Of a DNA stretch of 33,802 nt, positions 1 to 7,892 are shown in pieces (position 1 is the first letter of the stretch; every line of letters begins with the position of its first letter). The DNA is from Methylococcaceae bacterium UBA662 (lineage in GTDB: Bacteria; Pseudomonadota; Gammaproteobacteria; Methylococcales; Methylomonadaceae): positions 1 through 33,802 of the forward strand of contig DBNW01000023.1 of NCBI GenBank assembly GCA_002299425.1, read 5' to 3'. A model generated the notes under the pieces. It did not search any database. It saw only the letters and a program-made list of their open reading frames with translations, and was not told the DNA's origin. A program made the position numbers and the translations under genes.

Positions 1-16
1 CGGCTTTTATTGACCA

Positions 17-343
17 TTACACCACTTCGTCCGTGACATCTGCTTCGCCCGCATGGAATTTTTTTTGCAAATCGGCGCAGATACCGACTAATGCATCGTG
101 TTCGGCTTTATGGTTGGCGTAGCTACTAAAGCCTTTCGCCTGCATTTCCCGTTCTTCATGGGCGAAATGCTCAACCACATACGCTATCAGGTCGTCTAAC
201 TGTGCGCCGATGACGGGACGCTCCGCTCCGCTTGTCGCTAAATCGTATAAATGATTAAGCTTGCCAAACAGCGTTTTGTGCTCTTCATCAGCGAAACCTA
301 CATTCGTGCCGTATTGCTCGGCTGTCCAGGTGATTAGTGCCAT
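17..343 (-). CDS. Bacteriohemerythrin, C-terminally short
   Basis: Non-haem di-iron oxygen-binding protein; in methanotrophs bacteriohemerythrin is thought to carry O2 to particulate methane monooxygenase in the membranes. The 108-residue product shows the first five iron ligands of the family: H22 (motif EEHKTLF), H59 and E63 (EHFAHEE), H78 and H82 (NHKAEH). The family is normally about 130 residues. The fourth helix, with the last His and Asp ligands (usually in a WLVNHI-like segment), is absent because a TAA stop occurs at 17-19. Only 16 bases remain to the window edge, so I cannot see whether the missing helix continues in another frame. The start is well supported: ATG at 343 follows an AGGAGA ribosome site and a strong promoter. 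Identity is sure; whether the gene is intact is doubtful. Confidence 0.85.
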   Translation of the reverse strand: MALITWTAEQYGTNVGFADEEHKTLFGKLNHLYDLATSGAERPVIGAQLDDLIAYVVEHFAHEEREMQAKGFSSYANHKAEHDALVGICADLQKKFHAGEADVTDEVV

Positions 344-385
344 GGTGTTCTCCTCATTAGTTGTTATCGTAAAAACAGCAAAAAA

Positions 386-414
386 ATTATGGTTTATAGC
401 ATGCTACCTGTCAA
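386..414 (-). promoter_or_regulatory. Sigma-70 promoter of the bacteriohemerythrin gene
   Basis: Reading the minus strand, a perfect -35 TTGACA (409-414) is followed after 17 bases by a -10 CATAAT (386-391). This lies about 45 bases before the hemerythrin ATG. It is one of the best matches to the consensus in this window and suggests strong constitutive expression. Confidence 0.65.
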
Positions 415-498
415 GCAGGGCCCTTATCGAAAAACTTCGGAGCTTGCGTGGTTTCTTGAAAATCAGCCAAAATAGCCCCTTTTAACTTTTATAAATCC

Positions 499-1497
499 GT
501 GACAATCCCAGAAAAACAACGAAAAATCATAACGTTACTGTCTGACGGTGCATTTCACTCGGATACTGATCTGGCCTCGACACTGGGCCTAAGTCAGTCA
601 GTTGTTTGCGAACATTTACACGGCCTGGCAGAGTTGGGGTTGCCCACGCTTGCCGTCAACGGTAAAGGTTATCGCCTTGAAAAACCGATTGAATTTCTGA
701 GTACAGACAAAATAGTGGCATTCCTGGAGACCTCTACCCGCGCCCACTTGCCGGGTATTGAAATCCACGACCAAATCGATTCCACCAACCGCTATTTGGC
801 AGAACACGCTGTTGTGGCCCCGCTACGTTCCGGCTTCGTTTGCCTGGCCGAACAGCAAACAGCAGGTAAAGGTCGGCGTGGACGGTGCTGGGTATCGCCC
901 TTCGGCCGCAACATTTACTTGTCTTTGTTGTGGCGATTTGCCAACGGCTTTGCCGATACGGCAGGGCTTAGCTTGGTCGTCGGGGTTGCTGTTGTCAGGG
1001 TATTACGGGCGCTCGGCCTGGCTGACGTGGGCTTGAAATGGCCCAACGACATTTACTGCCACGGGAAAAAATTGGGCGGCATCCTGATTGAAGCCGCCGG
1101 TGCAGCCGACGGCTCTTGCCATACGGTCATTGGCTTGGGTTTGAACGTCTATTTACCGCAACAACAAGCAGGCGACATCCAGCAAGACTGGACCGATTTA
1201 AGCCGGATTCAGGGCACACCGTTCACAGGTCGCAACCGCTTAGTGGCCAAACTATTAGACCAAATGGTGGCTTTGCTGCGTGACTTTGAAACCCGTGGCT
1301 TGGCTGGATTTCTCGATGAATGGCGCGGTTACGATTGCTTGCAAGGGCAAAATGCCCGGTTGTTTATTAACGAGCGACACCTAGACGGTGTGGTTCTGGG
1401 TATAGACGGCCACGGCTTGTTGTTATTTGCACGCGACAACGGCACAGTCCAAGCTTTTGCCTCTGGTGAAGTCAGTTTTCATACGCCCGCCCCATGA
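499..1497 (+). CDS. birA: Biotin--[acetyl-CoA-carboxylase] ligase / biotin operon repressor BirA
   Basis: Activates biotin to biotinyl-AMP and transfers it to the biotin carboxyl carrier protein of acetyl-CoA carboxylase. The 332-residue protein has an N-terminal winged helix (residues about 1-60), so it is the bifunctional repressor type. The catalytic domain carries the ligase signature AGKGRRGR (122-129), the KWPND motif (180-184), the lysine of GKKLGGIL (189-196), and a small C-terminal SH3-like domain. The start is GTG at 499; no good Shine-Dalgarno precedes it, but the winged helix begins here. It overlaps coaX by 4 bases (ATGA), so the two are probably co-translated. Whether the helix-turn-helix still represses biotin genes in this organism cannot be told from the window. 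Confidence 0.95.
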   Translation: MTIPEKQRKIITLLSDGAFHSDTDLASTLGLSQSVVCEHLHGLAELGLPTLAVNGKGYRLEKPIEFLSTDKIVAFLETSTRAHLPGIEIHDQIDSTNRYLAEHAVVAPLRSGFVCLAEQQTAGKGRRGRCWVSPFGRNIYLSLLWRFANGFADTAGLSLVVGVAVVRVLRALGLADVGLKWPNDIYCHGKKLGGILIEAAGAADGSCHTVIGLGLNVYLPQQQAGDIQQDWTDLSRIQGTPFTGRNRLVAKLLDQMVALLRDFETRGLAGFLDEWRGYDCLQGQNARLFINERHLDGVVLGIDGHGLLLFARDNGTVQAFASGEVSFHTPAP

Positions 1498-2243
1498 ACT
1501 TACTTATCGACATAGGCAACAGCCGGTTAAAATGGGCAACAGCCCACACTAAGCACCTGACAGTCGGCGACCCCCTGGCGAACGGGTTATTAACTGAAGC
1601 TACGTTGGCTCATGCCTGGCAAGCCCTCCAAACTCCCAAGCAAATCGCTATTGCTTGCGTTGCCAATACGCAACTCGTGGCCCTGGTAAAACAGACCGCT
1701 TGGAAACTCTGGCCGAACACCGCCGTTATTGAAGCACAGGCTAAACATTGCGCTTTTGGTGTGGTCAATGCCTACGAAGCCCCTCTAAGCCTTGGCATCG
1801 ACCGCTGGTTGGCTCTAATCGCCGCACACCAACTTTACCGAACCAACACCTGCATCGTCGATTGCGGCACCGCCATAACCATCGATTTGCTGTCTGCCGA
1901 CGGGTTGCATCGGGGCGGGTTTATTTGCCCTGGCCTAAGTCTGATGAGACAGGCTTTATACAAACAAACCCATAATCTTCCGTTCAGCAATACCGTTTTT
2001 TCCCTAGCCGCCGCCACGTCCACGGAAGCGGCTATTTTTAGCGGTACTGTAAACGCAGCATTGGGTCTGATCGCCCAAGTGATGACGCAACAACTCCACC
2101 CGACCGAACTTATTCTCACCGGCGGTGATGCGGCATTGCTGGCCGGGTACATGCAGTCGGTTCCATTAATTCATGCCCACTTAGTTCTTTATGGCTTGGC
2201 CATAGTCCTTTCCGAACCTGCTTCTCATGACAGCGATTTTTAG
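1494..2243 (+). CDS. coaX: Type III pantothenate kinase
   Basis: Phosphorylates pantothenate, the first step of coenzyme A synthesis; the type III enzyme is of the ASKHA fold and insensitive to CoA feedback. The 249-residue product begins with the phosphate-loop motif DIGNSR (residues 6-11). It has the pantothenate-site motif LGIDRW (100-105) with the catalytic Asp103, and the second phosphate motif DCGTA (123-127), followed by GGFICPG (141-147). The length is normal. Its ATG overlaps the birA stop codon. The birA-coaX pairing is common in proteobacteria. A weak terminator-like hairpin follows at 2284. Confidence 0.95.
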   Translation: MNLLIDIGNSRLKWATAHTKHLTVGDPLANGLLTEATLAHAWQALQTPKQIAIACVANTQLVALVKQTAWKLWPNTAVIEAQAKHCAFGVVNAYEAPLSLGIDRWLALIAAHQLYRTNTCIVDCGTAITIDLLSADGLHRGGFICPGLSLMRQALYKQTHNLPFSNTVFSLAAATSTEAAIFSGTVNAALGLIAQVMTQQLHPTELILTGGDAALLAGYMQSVPLIHAHLVLYGLAIVLSEPASHDSDF

Positions 2244-2283
2244 AAAATAGCCCTTTTTTAGCCGCCAGCCACCTACTAAAGTC

Positions 2284-2303
2284 GCCCTCTGACGGGCATT
2301 TTT
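2284..2303 (+). terminator. Possible rho-independent terminator after coaX
   Basis: A short GC stem GCCC/GGGC with a six-base loop is followed by ATTTTTAT. It sits 40 bases after the coaX stop and before the nrdJ control region. The stem is only four base pairs, so the call is tentative. Confidence 0.4.
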
Positions 2304-2381
2304 ATAAGCCCAATAAAAAACCCCAATGACTTTAATCAGTTAGTTAAAGGTGCGGGTATTTTTCCTAAATTTGGCTTTTAA

Positions 2382-2429
2382 GCACTATATGTTGTGCTAA
2401 CATAGCCAAAAAACAACTACATATAGTTT
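2382..2429 (+). promoter_or_regulatory. Tandem NrdR boxes upstream of nrdJ
   Basis: Two 16-base near-palindromes match the NrdR-box consensus (acaCwATATaTwGtgt): box 1 at 2382-2397 (GCACTATATGTTGTGC) and box 2 at 2414-2429 (CAACTACATATAGTTT). They are separated by 16 bases, so their centres lie 32 bases, or three helical turns, apart. This is the standard architecture for the zinc-finger/ATP-cone repressor NrdR, which senses dATP/ATP and shuts off ribonucleotide reductase genes. The pair ends 87 bases before the nrdJ ATG. I could not place a convincing -35/-10, but the boxes probably overlap the promoter. Confidence 0.85.
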
Positions 2430-2516
2430 TTTTTGCATCGCACCGTCAAGTTCTTAAACGCCTGATTTATCGCCGTTTTGTCTGTCTTTAACCCCCATGC
2501 CGAGGAAATAACCGCC

Positions 2517-4667
2517 ATGTCTGCCCAATTGCACGTCATCCCTAGAACCACCGCCGATATTCCTTTTCAGGACGCTTCCCTGGACATCTGGGACACTAAA
2601 TACCGGTTAAAGACCAAAGACGGCACCGCACTGGACAGCACTATTGACGAAACCTACCAACGGGTTGCTCGGGCGTTATCTGAAGTTGAGACTGGCAAAG
2701 CCAAGCAAGAACACTGTTACAAAGAGTTCCTTTGGGCCTTGCGCCAAGGGGCCATCCCGGCCGGGCGTATCGTCTCTAACGCTGGAGCTTTAGCGCACAA
2801 ACCGGCCACTTCAACCATTAACTGCACCGTCTCCGGCACCATCGAAGATTCAATGGACGACATTCTGCATAAAGTCCACGAGGCCGGCTTAACACTAAAA
2901 GCAGGTTGCGGTATCGGCTACGAATTCTCCACTTTGCGCCCAAAAAACGCCTATGTTTGCGGCGCCGGTGCCTACACCTCCGGGCCGTTATCCTTCATGG
3001 ATATCTACGACAAGATGTGTTTCACCATTTCCAGCGCGGGGGGCAGACGTGGCGCGCAAATGGGCACCTTCGATGTCGCCCATCCTGATGTCATCGAATT
3101 TATCCGCGCCAAGCGCGAAGACGGCCGCTTGCGTCAGTTCAACCTGTCCTTGCTGATCACTAAGGAATTCGTCGAGGCGGTGAAAAATGACCAGCTCTGG
3201 CCTTTGTCGTTCCCCGTCACGGAAAAGGAAGCCAAAGCCGATAAACTCGACCTGAACGATCCGGCAACCATCATCTGGCGGGAATTTCCTTGCAACCGTG
3301 ATTACATTGTCAATGCAGGCGGCCTTACCGCTTGCCGCATCAGCAAGACCCTGCCCGCCCGCAGGCTCTGGGACATCATCATGAGTTCCACCTACGATTA
3401 TGCGGAACCCGGCTTCATCCTGATCGACAAAGTGAACGAGATGAATAACACCTGGTGGTGCGAGAAAATCCGCGCCACCAACCCGTGCGGCGAGCAACCC
3501 CTGCCGCCCTACGGCTCTTGCTTGCTCGGCTCCATCAACCTGACCCGTTTCGTGAAAAAGCCGTTCAGCAAAGAAGCCCATTTTGACTGGGACAACTACC
3601 GCAAAACCGTGCGCATCTTCACCCGCATGCTCGATAACGTGGTGGAACTGAACGGCTTGCCGTTGCCACAACAACGCGATGAAATCACCCGCAAACGCCG
3701 CCACGGCATGGGTTATTTGGGTTTAGGGTCCACCGTCACTCTGCTGGGCATGAAATACGGCGACCAAGCGTCAGTAACGTTCACGGCACAAGTCACCCAA
3801 GCCTTAGCGGTGGAAGGCTGGAAAGCTGCGCTGGAGTTGGCCAAAGAAAAAGGTGCCGCGCCCATCATGGCGCAAGTGTTCACTGTCACCGGTGAAATGC
3901 TGCGCCTGCGCCCGGAAATGGCGGCCGATGGCTATAAAATCGGCGATCAAGTACCCGGCAAAATCCTGCACGCCCAATACAGCCGTTACCTGCAACAACT
4001 GGCTAACATTGAGCCGGAACTGGTCGCGCAACTGGCCGAAACCGGTGCCCGCTTCACCCACCACAGTTCCATCGCCCCCACCGGCACCATCTCGCTGTCG
4101 CTGGCCAACAACGCCAGCAACGGCATCGAACCGAGTTTCGCGCACCATTACTCGCGCAACGTGATCCGCACCGGCAAAAAATCCAAGGAAAAAGTCGATG
4201 TCTACTCCTACGAACTTTTGGCCTACCGGCACTTGGTCAACCCGAACGCCATGCCCTACAGCGACGATTCCGCCTGCCAATTGCCCGATTACTTCATCGC
4301 CGCCGACGACATCACACCGAAACAACACGTCGATATTCAGGCCGCCGCGCAGCAGTGGATAGACTCGTCCATCTCCAAAACCGCCAACGTGCCGACCGAT
4401 TACCCTTACGAAGATTTTAAATCCATCTATGAATACGCCTACGAACAAGGGCTAAAGGGTTGCACCACCTTCCGTTTCAACCCAGAAGTATTCCAAGGTG
4501 TGCTGGTCAAGGAATCGGACTTAGAAAACACCACCTACCAATTCACGCTGGAAGACGGCCACGTCGTCGAATACAAAGGCAACGAGGAAATCGAATACGA
4601 CGGTGAAACCCACACCGCCGCAAATTTGTTCGATGCGTTGAAAGAAGGGTATTACGGGAAGTTTTGA
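2517..4667 (+). CDS. nrdJ: Adenosylcobalamin-dependent (class II) ribonucleotide reductase, large part NrdJa
   Basis: Reduces ribonucleotides to deoxyribonucleotides using a B12-generated thiyl radical, independent of oxygen. The 716-residue product carries the class II/I catalytic signature NPCGEQPLPPYGSC (residues 322-335) with the radical Cys324 and Glu326, a first redox cysteine near residue 103 (NCTVSG), the PTGTISLSLANN phosphate loop near 520, and a second redox cysteine near 647 (KGCTTF). The C-terminus (ANLFDALKEGYYGKF) resembles that of the Pseudomonas split enzyme, whose cysteine-rich tail is on a separate protein, NrdJb; that piece is at 5251. I chose ATG 2517, nine bases after a GAGGAA ribosome site, over an in-frame TTG at 2478. 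Regulation by NrdR is indicated by two upstream boxes. No cobalamin riboswitch was recognised. Confidence 0.93.
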   Translation: MSAQLHVIPRTTADIPFQDASLDIWDTKYRLKTKDGTALDSTIDETYQRVARALSEVETGKAKQEHCYKEFLWALRQGAIPAGRIVSNAGALAHKPATSTINCTVSGTIEDSMDDILHKVHEAGLTLKAGCGIGYEFSTLRPKNAYVCGAGAYTSGPLSFMDIYDKMCFTISSAGGRRGAQMGTFDVAHPDVIEFIRAKREDGRLRQFNLSLLITKEFVEAVKNDQLWPLSFPVTEKEAKADKLDLNDPATIIWREFPCNRDYIVNAGGLTACRISKTLPARRLWDIIMSSTYDYAEPGFILIDKVNEMNNTWWCEKIRATNPCGEQPLPPYGSCLLGSINLTRFVKKPFSKEAHFDWDNYRKTVRIFTRMLDNVVELNGLPLPQQRDEITRKRRHGMGYLGLGSTVTLLGMKYGDQASVTFTAQVTQALAVEGWKAALELAKEKGAAPIMAQVFTVTGEMLRLRPEMAADGYKIGDQVPGKILHAQYSRYLQQLANIEPELVAQLAETGARFTHHSSIAPTGTISLSLANNASNGIEPSFAHHYSRNVIRTGKKSKEKVDVYSYELLAYRHLVNPNAMPYSDDSACQLPDYFIAADDITPKQHVDIQAAAQQWIDSSISKTANVPTDYPYEDFKSIYEYAYEQGLKGCTTFRFNPEVFQGVLVKESDLENTTYQFTLEDGHVVEYKGNEEIEYDGETHTAANLFDALKEGYYGKF

Positions 4668-4723
4668 GGCGGCGGGTATTTTGTAGTACCTTTTCAAAAC
4701 ACTTAGGCTAACGGGGATGCTCC

Positions 4724-4745
4724 AGCGGTACGCGGTGCGTACGCT
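4724..4745. terminator. Stem-loop between convergent nrdJa and the small secreted-protein gene
   Basis: GTACGC-GGT-GCGTAC forms a perfect six-pair stem, extended by AGC/GCT with one bulged G. It overlaps the last codon of the minus-strand gene. There is no T-run on either side, so it may be a bidirectional or RNA-end-protecting structure rather than a classical terminator. Confidence 0.4.
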
Positions 4746-5127
4746 ACTGCACTTGCAGCAACCAGCCGTCGTTGCCATGACAGTGATTATGCCCATCGGC
4801 GGTGATGTTGATGCGCGCAAAATCGCCGGTAATGCGCTCAGGTAACCGGCCTTCGACCAGAAAACCTTGGGCTTGTTTGCTGATGGTTACGTCAACCGGC
4901 TGACCTTTGACGGTGACGGCGATGCTGTTAGGCTCGGTGTTAGGCGATACTAGGAAGGAAAATTTGGCTGCTGCGGCGACCACTGCATGATGTTCCGGTT
5001 GGAATTGGCTGAATTTTGGTTTGGCGCAGGACTTAGCGTTACCGCCCCCGCTGCCTCCGCCATAAGCTCCGGCTTGGCATGCGGTTGCCATACAAACGAT
5101 TAGCAGTAAGCTGTTGGACCCTTTCAT
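4744..5127 (-). CDS. Small secreted protein of unknown function
   Basis: I do not recognise the family. The 127-residue product starts with a signal peptide: positive start MKGSN, hydrophobic LLLIVCMATA, then a likely cut near CQAGA. A glycine/serine stretch (AYGGGSGGGNAKSC) follows, then a domain of about 80 residues rich in alternating hydrophobic residues that could be an Ig-like beta-sandwich (FSFLVSP, IAVTVKG, VDVTISK). The C-terminus is His/Cys-rich (DGHNHCHGNDGW). Cysteines after the signal peptide could form a disulfide or bind metal. The start at 5127 is fixed by a strong AGGAGG site nine bases upstream; the longer in-frame start at 5163 has none. The gene lies antiparallel between nrdJa and nrdJb, an odd position for an exported protein. 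Confidence 0.75.
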   Translation of the reverse strand: MKGSNSLLLIVCMATACQAGAYGGGSGGGNAKSCAKPKFSQFQPEHHAVVAAAAKFSFLVSPNTEPNSIAVTVKGQPVDVTISKQAQGFLVEGRLPERITGDFARINITADGHNHCHGNDGWLLQVQ

Positions 5128-5250
5128 GGTGTAACCTCCTGTTTTTTGTGAATTCATGAACAACCAGCATACCGCCGTTTGGCTTGCTGTAAAGGTAAAA
5201 ACCAGGCTGGGCCGCCATTAATGTTTCTCAACTTTTCAAGCGACACGATC

Positions 5251-5928
5251 ATGAATCATAAAATCTGCAAAAAAATCATCGGCTATAAAGTCATCACTAA
5301 AGAAAATGCCGACGCTGGCAAAGTGGCGCAGCCTGCCTTACTGGAATCCATGCACGAAAACATGCCGAGACCAGAAGTTTTGTACGGCTCCACTTATAAG
5401 ATCAAAACTCCGCAATCAGAACATGCTTTGTACATCACTATCAACGACATGATTCTGAACCAGGGTACCGCTCACGAAGAGCGGCGGCCTTATGAAATTT
5501 TTATTAATTCCAAGAATATGGAACATTTCCAGTGGGTGCTGGCACTGACACGGGTAATATCGGCCGTGTTTCGCAAGGGCGGCGACGCTTGTTTTCTGGT
5601 CGATGAATTAAAAGCGGTGTTTGACCCACGCGGCGGCTATTTTAAAAAAGGCGGCGTGTTCATGCCGTCCTTGGTGGCCGAGATCGGCCATGCCATTGAA
5701 TCGCATTTAAAAAGCATCGGCATGTTGCTAGGGCAGGAATTGAGCAGTCATGAAAAAGCGTTTTTGGCGGCTAAACGTCTGGAATTTGCTGCCCGCCACA
5801 AACCAGAAACTGAGTCGGGTGAATTTCCGGCCCAAGCCTTGCTGTGTAACAAATGCCAAACCAAGGCGGTGGTGTTGATGGACGGCTGCATGACTTGCCT
5901 GAACTGCGGGGACAGCAAATGCAGCTAG
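5251..5928 (+). CDS. nrdJb: NrdJb, C-terminal redox-tail component of split class II ribonucleotide reductase
   Basis: Second part of the split B12-dependent reductase known from Pseudomonas. The 225-residue protein matches NrdJb in its segments KKIIGYKV, YKIKTPQSEHALYITIND, EIFINSKNMEHFQW and FDPRGGYFKKGG, with a TSCPD-type domain. It ends in a cysteine cluster (CNKCQT...GCMTCLNCGDSKC) that would pass electrons from thioredoxin to the NrdJa active site and may hold zinc. Starts at 5179 (TTG), 5221 (ATG) and 5251 (ATG) are in frame; none has a good ribosome site. I chose 5251 because the family begins close to KKIIGYKV. It is 583 bases from nrdJa with an antiparallel gene between, so it probably needs its own promoter or read-through. 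Confidence 0.9.
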   Translation: MNHKICKKIIGYKVITKENADAGKVAQPALLESMHENMPRPEVLYGSTYKIKTPQSEHALYITINDMILNQGTAHEERRPYEIFINSKNMEHFQWVLALTRVISAVFRKGGDACFLVDELKAVFDPRGGYFKKGGVFMPSLVAEIGHAIESHLKSIGMLLGQELSSHEKAFLAAKRLEFAARHKPETESGEFPAQALLCNKCQTKAVVLMDGCMTCLNCGDSKCS

Positions 5929-5938
5929 CACTGGAATG

Positions 5939-5958
5939 GCAGGGGCACTAGCCCCTGC
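5939..5958. terminator. Perfect hairpin between convergent nrdJb and peroxidase genes
   Basis: GCAGGGGC-ACTA-GCCCCTGC is a perfect eight-pair GC-rich stem with a four-base loop. It lies midway between the nrdJb stop (5928) and the peroxidase stop (5972). There is no T-run on either side, so it is best read as a shared bidirectional 3'-end structure. Confidence 0.55.
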
Positions 5959-5971
5959 GGGACCGGCGGAT

Positions 5972-6976
5972 TTAGTTGAAGGCTTTACCAGGGGTTCCTG
6001 GTAGTGTCGGCATGTCTTGTTTTGGGAACGGTCCGGTTAAAGCATTCAGGAAGGCGACTATATCGGCGACCTCTTCCTTGGACAAGTCTTTGTCCAATTG
6101 CAACTTACCCATGATTTTCACGGCCGCATCCAAGGTTTTTACCGAGCCGTTGTGCATGTAAGGCGCGGTCAGCGCGATGTTACGCAAGGTAGGTACTTTG
6201 AACAGGTGTTGGTCTTCGGCTTTTTTGCTGACTTCGGCCACGCCCAAATCTTGGCTAAAATGGTATTGAGCCTCAAAGTATTGGTTGGAGTGCATGGGGA
6301 ATTTTTGCAACAGGCCGGGGCCGTTGAAAGCCGGGCCGCTGTGGCAACCGGTGCAACCGAGTTCAGCCATTTTTTCCATACCACGAAGTTGTTGTTCGGT
6401 GAGCGCGTTTTGGTTGCCACCGACATAGTGGTCATAGGCACTATTGGGGGTAATCAAGGTTCTTTCGTAGGCGGCGATGGCTTTGGTGGCGCTGTCTTTG
6501 CTGATACTGTCAGGGCCAAAGGCTGCGGTAAACGCGGCTTGATAGCCTTCAATGGTTTTTAGTCGGGCGACTACGTCATCCCAGTTTTTCATACCCATTT
6601 CGATGGGATTGGTGACCGGACCTGCGGCTTGTTCTTCCAGACTGGCGGCACGGCCATCCCAAAATTGCACAAGGTTGAACGCAGAATTCCAAACCGTCGG
6701 TGCGCTCCGACCACCGGTCTGACCGTTAACACCCATCGAGTTGGGGCGGTTGTCTTCGCCGCCCAGCATGGTGTTGTGGCAAGACGCACAAGAAACCGTG
6801 CCGGTTGATGACAAACGGGGGTCATGATAGAGCATTTTACCCAAGGCCACTTTTTCGGCGGTGGTAGGGTTATCGGCGGGTGCTGGGACTTCTGTGGGTA
6901 AAGCCTCCCAGGCATGGACGGTGGAAACGGAACCGGCCAAGACCAGCGCGGCTGCGAGCGAACGTAGTGTGTACAT
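5972..6976 (-). CDS. Periplasmic dihaem cytochrome c peroxidase (CcpA/MauG family)
   Basis: Reduces hydrogen peroxide to water in the periplasm with electrons from small cytochromes, or acts like MauG on another protein. The 334-residue precursor has a signal peptide ending VHA-WEA, then two c-type haem sites, SCASCH in the N-terminal half and GCTGCH in the C-terminal half. The conserved Glu motif (VTNPIEMG) and the APYMHNGSV segment, with a probable Met haem ligand, follow the CcpA pattern. The start at 6976 follows a GGAGG site and a plausible promoter at 7051-7078. Methanotrophs have several such proteins, some surface-associated and copper-responsive; I cannot tell which subgroup this is. 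The DUF2490 gene upstream reads in the same direction. Confidence 0.9.
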   Translation of the reverse strand: MYTLRSLAAALVLAGSVSTVHAWEALPTEVPAPADNPTTAEKVALGKMLYHDPRLSSTGTVSCASCHNTMLGGEDNRPNSMGVNGQTGGRSAPTVWNSAFNLVQFWDGRAASLEEQAAGPVTNPIEMGMKNWDDVVARLKTIEGYQAAFTAAFGPDSISKDSATKAIAAYERTLITPNSAYDHYVGGNQNALTEQQLRGMEKMAELGCTGCHSGPAFNGPGLLQKFPMHSNQYFEAQYHFSQDLGVAEVSKKAEDQHLFKVPTLRNIALTAPYMHNGSVKTLDAAVKIMGKLQLDKDLSKEEVADIVAFLNALTGPFPKQDMPTLPGTPGKAFN

Positions 6977-7050
6977 TGACTGTCCTCCAAGTGGTTTTTA
7001 TGCCAGTAATTTTTATGATTTATAAACCAGGCTACGGCAAACCCTGCGGG

Positions 7051-7078
7051 ATTTTAAGGCATAAGGCTATCAAGTCAA
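7051..7078 (-). promoter_or_regulatory. Possible sigma-70 promoter of the dihaem peroxidase
   Basis: On the minus strand, TTGACT (7073-7078) is separated by 16 bases from TAAAAT (7051-7056). This would give a leader of about 65 bases before the peroxidase ATG. Confidence 0.45.
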
Positions 7079-7136
7079 TGAAATTTGCCCTCAGACGCAA
7101 ACCTACTAGACGGGTCGTGCGGCCTGCCGGCAACGG

Positions 7137-7826
7137 CTAAAAATTGATATTCAAATTAGTGAGCCAAATGTGGTTGAAAAAATCCGGCACCCCAAAATGA
7201 TTGATGTACTGAAATTGGTAGCCAGTATCCAGGTTGATGGTAGGGCTGAGTTTGTAGCCGATGCCAGCATAGGCTCGGTTTTGATTGATGCCGGGCTGGA
7301 CAGAATGCGCCCTAGGACTGTCGTCTAGGGAATTAAGATGGATGAACAGCTCGTCTGCGGCAACTAAATAGGTATTGGATCCGGGAACGCTGTATTGCAA
7401 ACGAACTCGGTGGCGCATACGGTGTCCGGTATCGGCATCGGCAAAAAAACGCTGCTCAAGCCGGAGCCGGTACTGAAAGTCGATTTCAGGAGTGATGTCG
7501 TCTGCCCATTGCACCTGCTGCATGAGGTCTTGGGTGGCGTTTTCAAATTTAACGGACGAGTCGTATTCGCCTTGCCACGTGTAACCCAGCCACAGTTGAA
7601 GTTTTGGCGTCACTTTATAACCCATTAAGGGACGGATAATAAATTGGCTGAATTGGGATGAGTTATCCCTAGAGCGCGGTGCCAACTCTAAAGAAGCCAG
7701 GTAACGGCTGTTATTGAAATCCGTTTGGTAGGTGGTGCTGAGCCAGCTTGCCCAGCTGTCATTGGGTTGAGCCTGTACAACAGACGGCATGGCCAAGAAA
7801 GGCAAAAACCAGCAATAGTTTTTCAT
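7137..7826 (-). CDS. DUF2490 domain protein, probable outer-membrane beta-barrel
   Basis: Function unknown. The 229-residue product has a signal peptide (MKNYCWFLPFLAMPSVVQA, cut before QPND) and then the DUF2490 pattern: amphipathic beta strands with aromatic girdle residues (LWLGYTWQGEY, YRLRLEQRFF, RHRVRLQYSV, RAYAGIGYKLS). It ends in phenylalanine (NLNINF), as outer-membrane barrels often do. Length and strand spacing suggest a barrel of eight to ten strands, which is inference. It follows glnD by 66 bases on the same strand, and precedes the peroxidase by about 160 bases. No clear ribosome site precedes the ATG. Confidence 0.8.
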   Translation of the reverse strand: MKNYCWFLPFLAMPSVVQAQPNDSWASWLSTTYQTDFNNSRYLASLELAPRSRDNSSQFSQFIIRPLMGYKVTPKLQLWLGYTWQGEYDSSVKFENATQDLMQQVQWADDITPEIDFQYRLRLEQRFFADADTGHRMRHRVRLQYSVPGSNTYLVAADELFIHLNSLDDSPRAHSVQPGINQNRAYAGIGYKLSPTINLDTGYQFQYINHFGVPDFFNHIWLTNLNINF

Positions 7827-7892
7827 GCGTGATGGACCACTAATCAGCGCTGCTGTGTATACAACGTTAGGAGTCGAATGCTCTGTGTGTGC

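Noticed and set aside
2244..2516. Cobalamin riboswitch before nrdJ
   Set aside because: The gap has no recognisable B12-box or large folded leader; the NrdR boxes explain the conserved-looking part.
2988..4448. Two long minus-strand open frames (238 and 214 codons) opposite nrdJ
   Set aside because: They are antisense to a very well conserved enzyme, have odd composition and no ribosome sites; they arise from codon bias of nrdJ.
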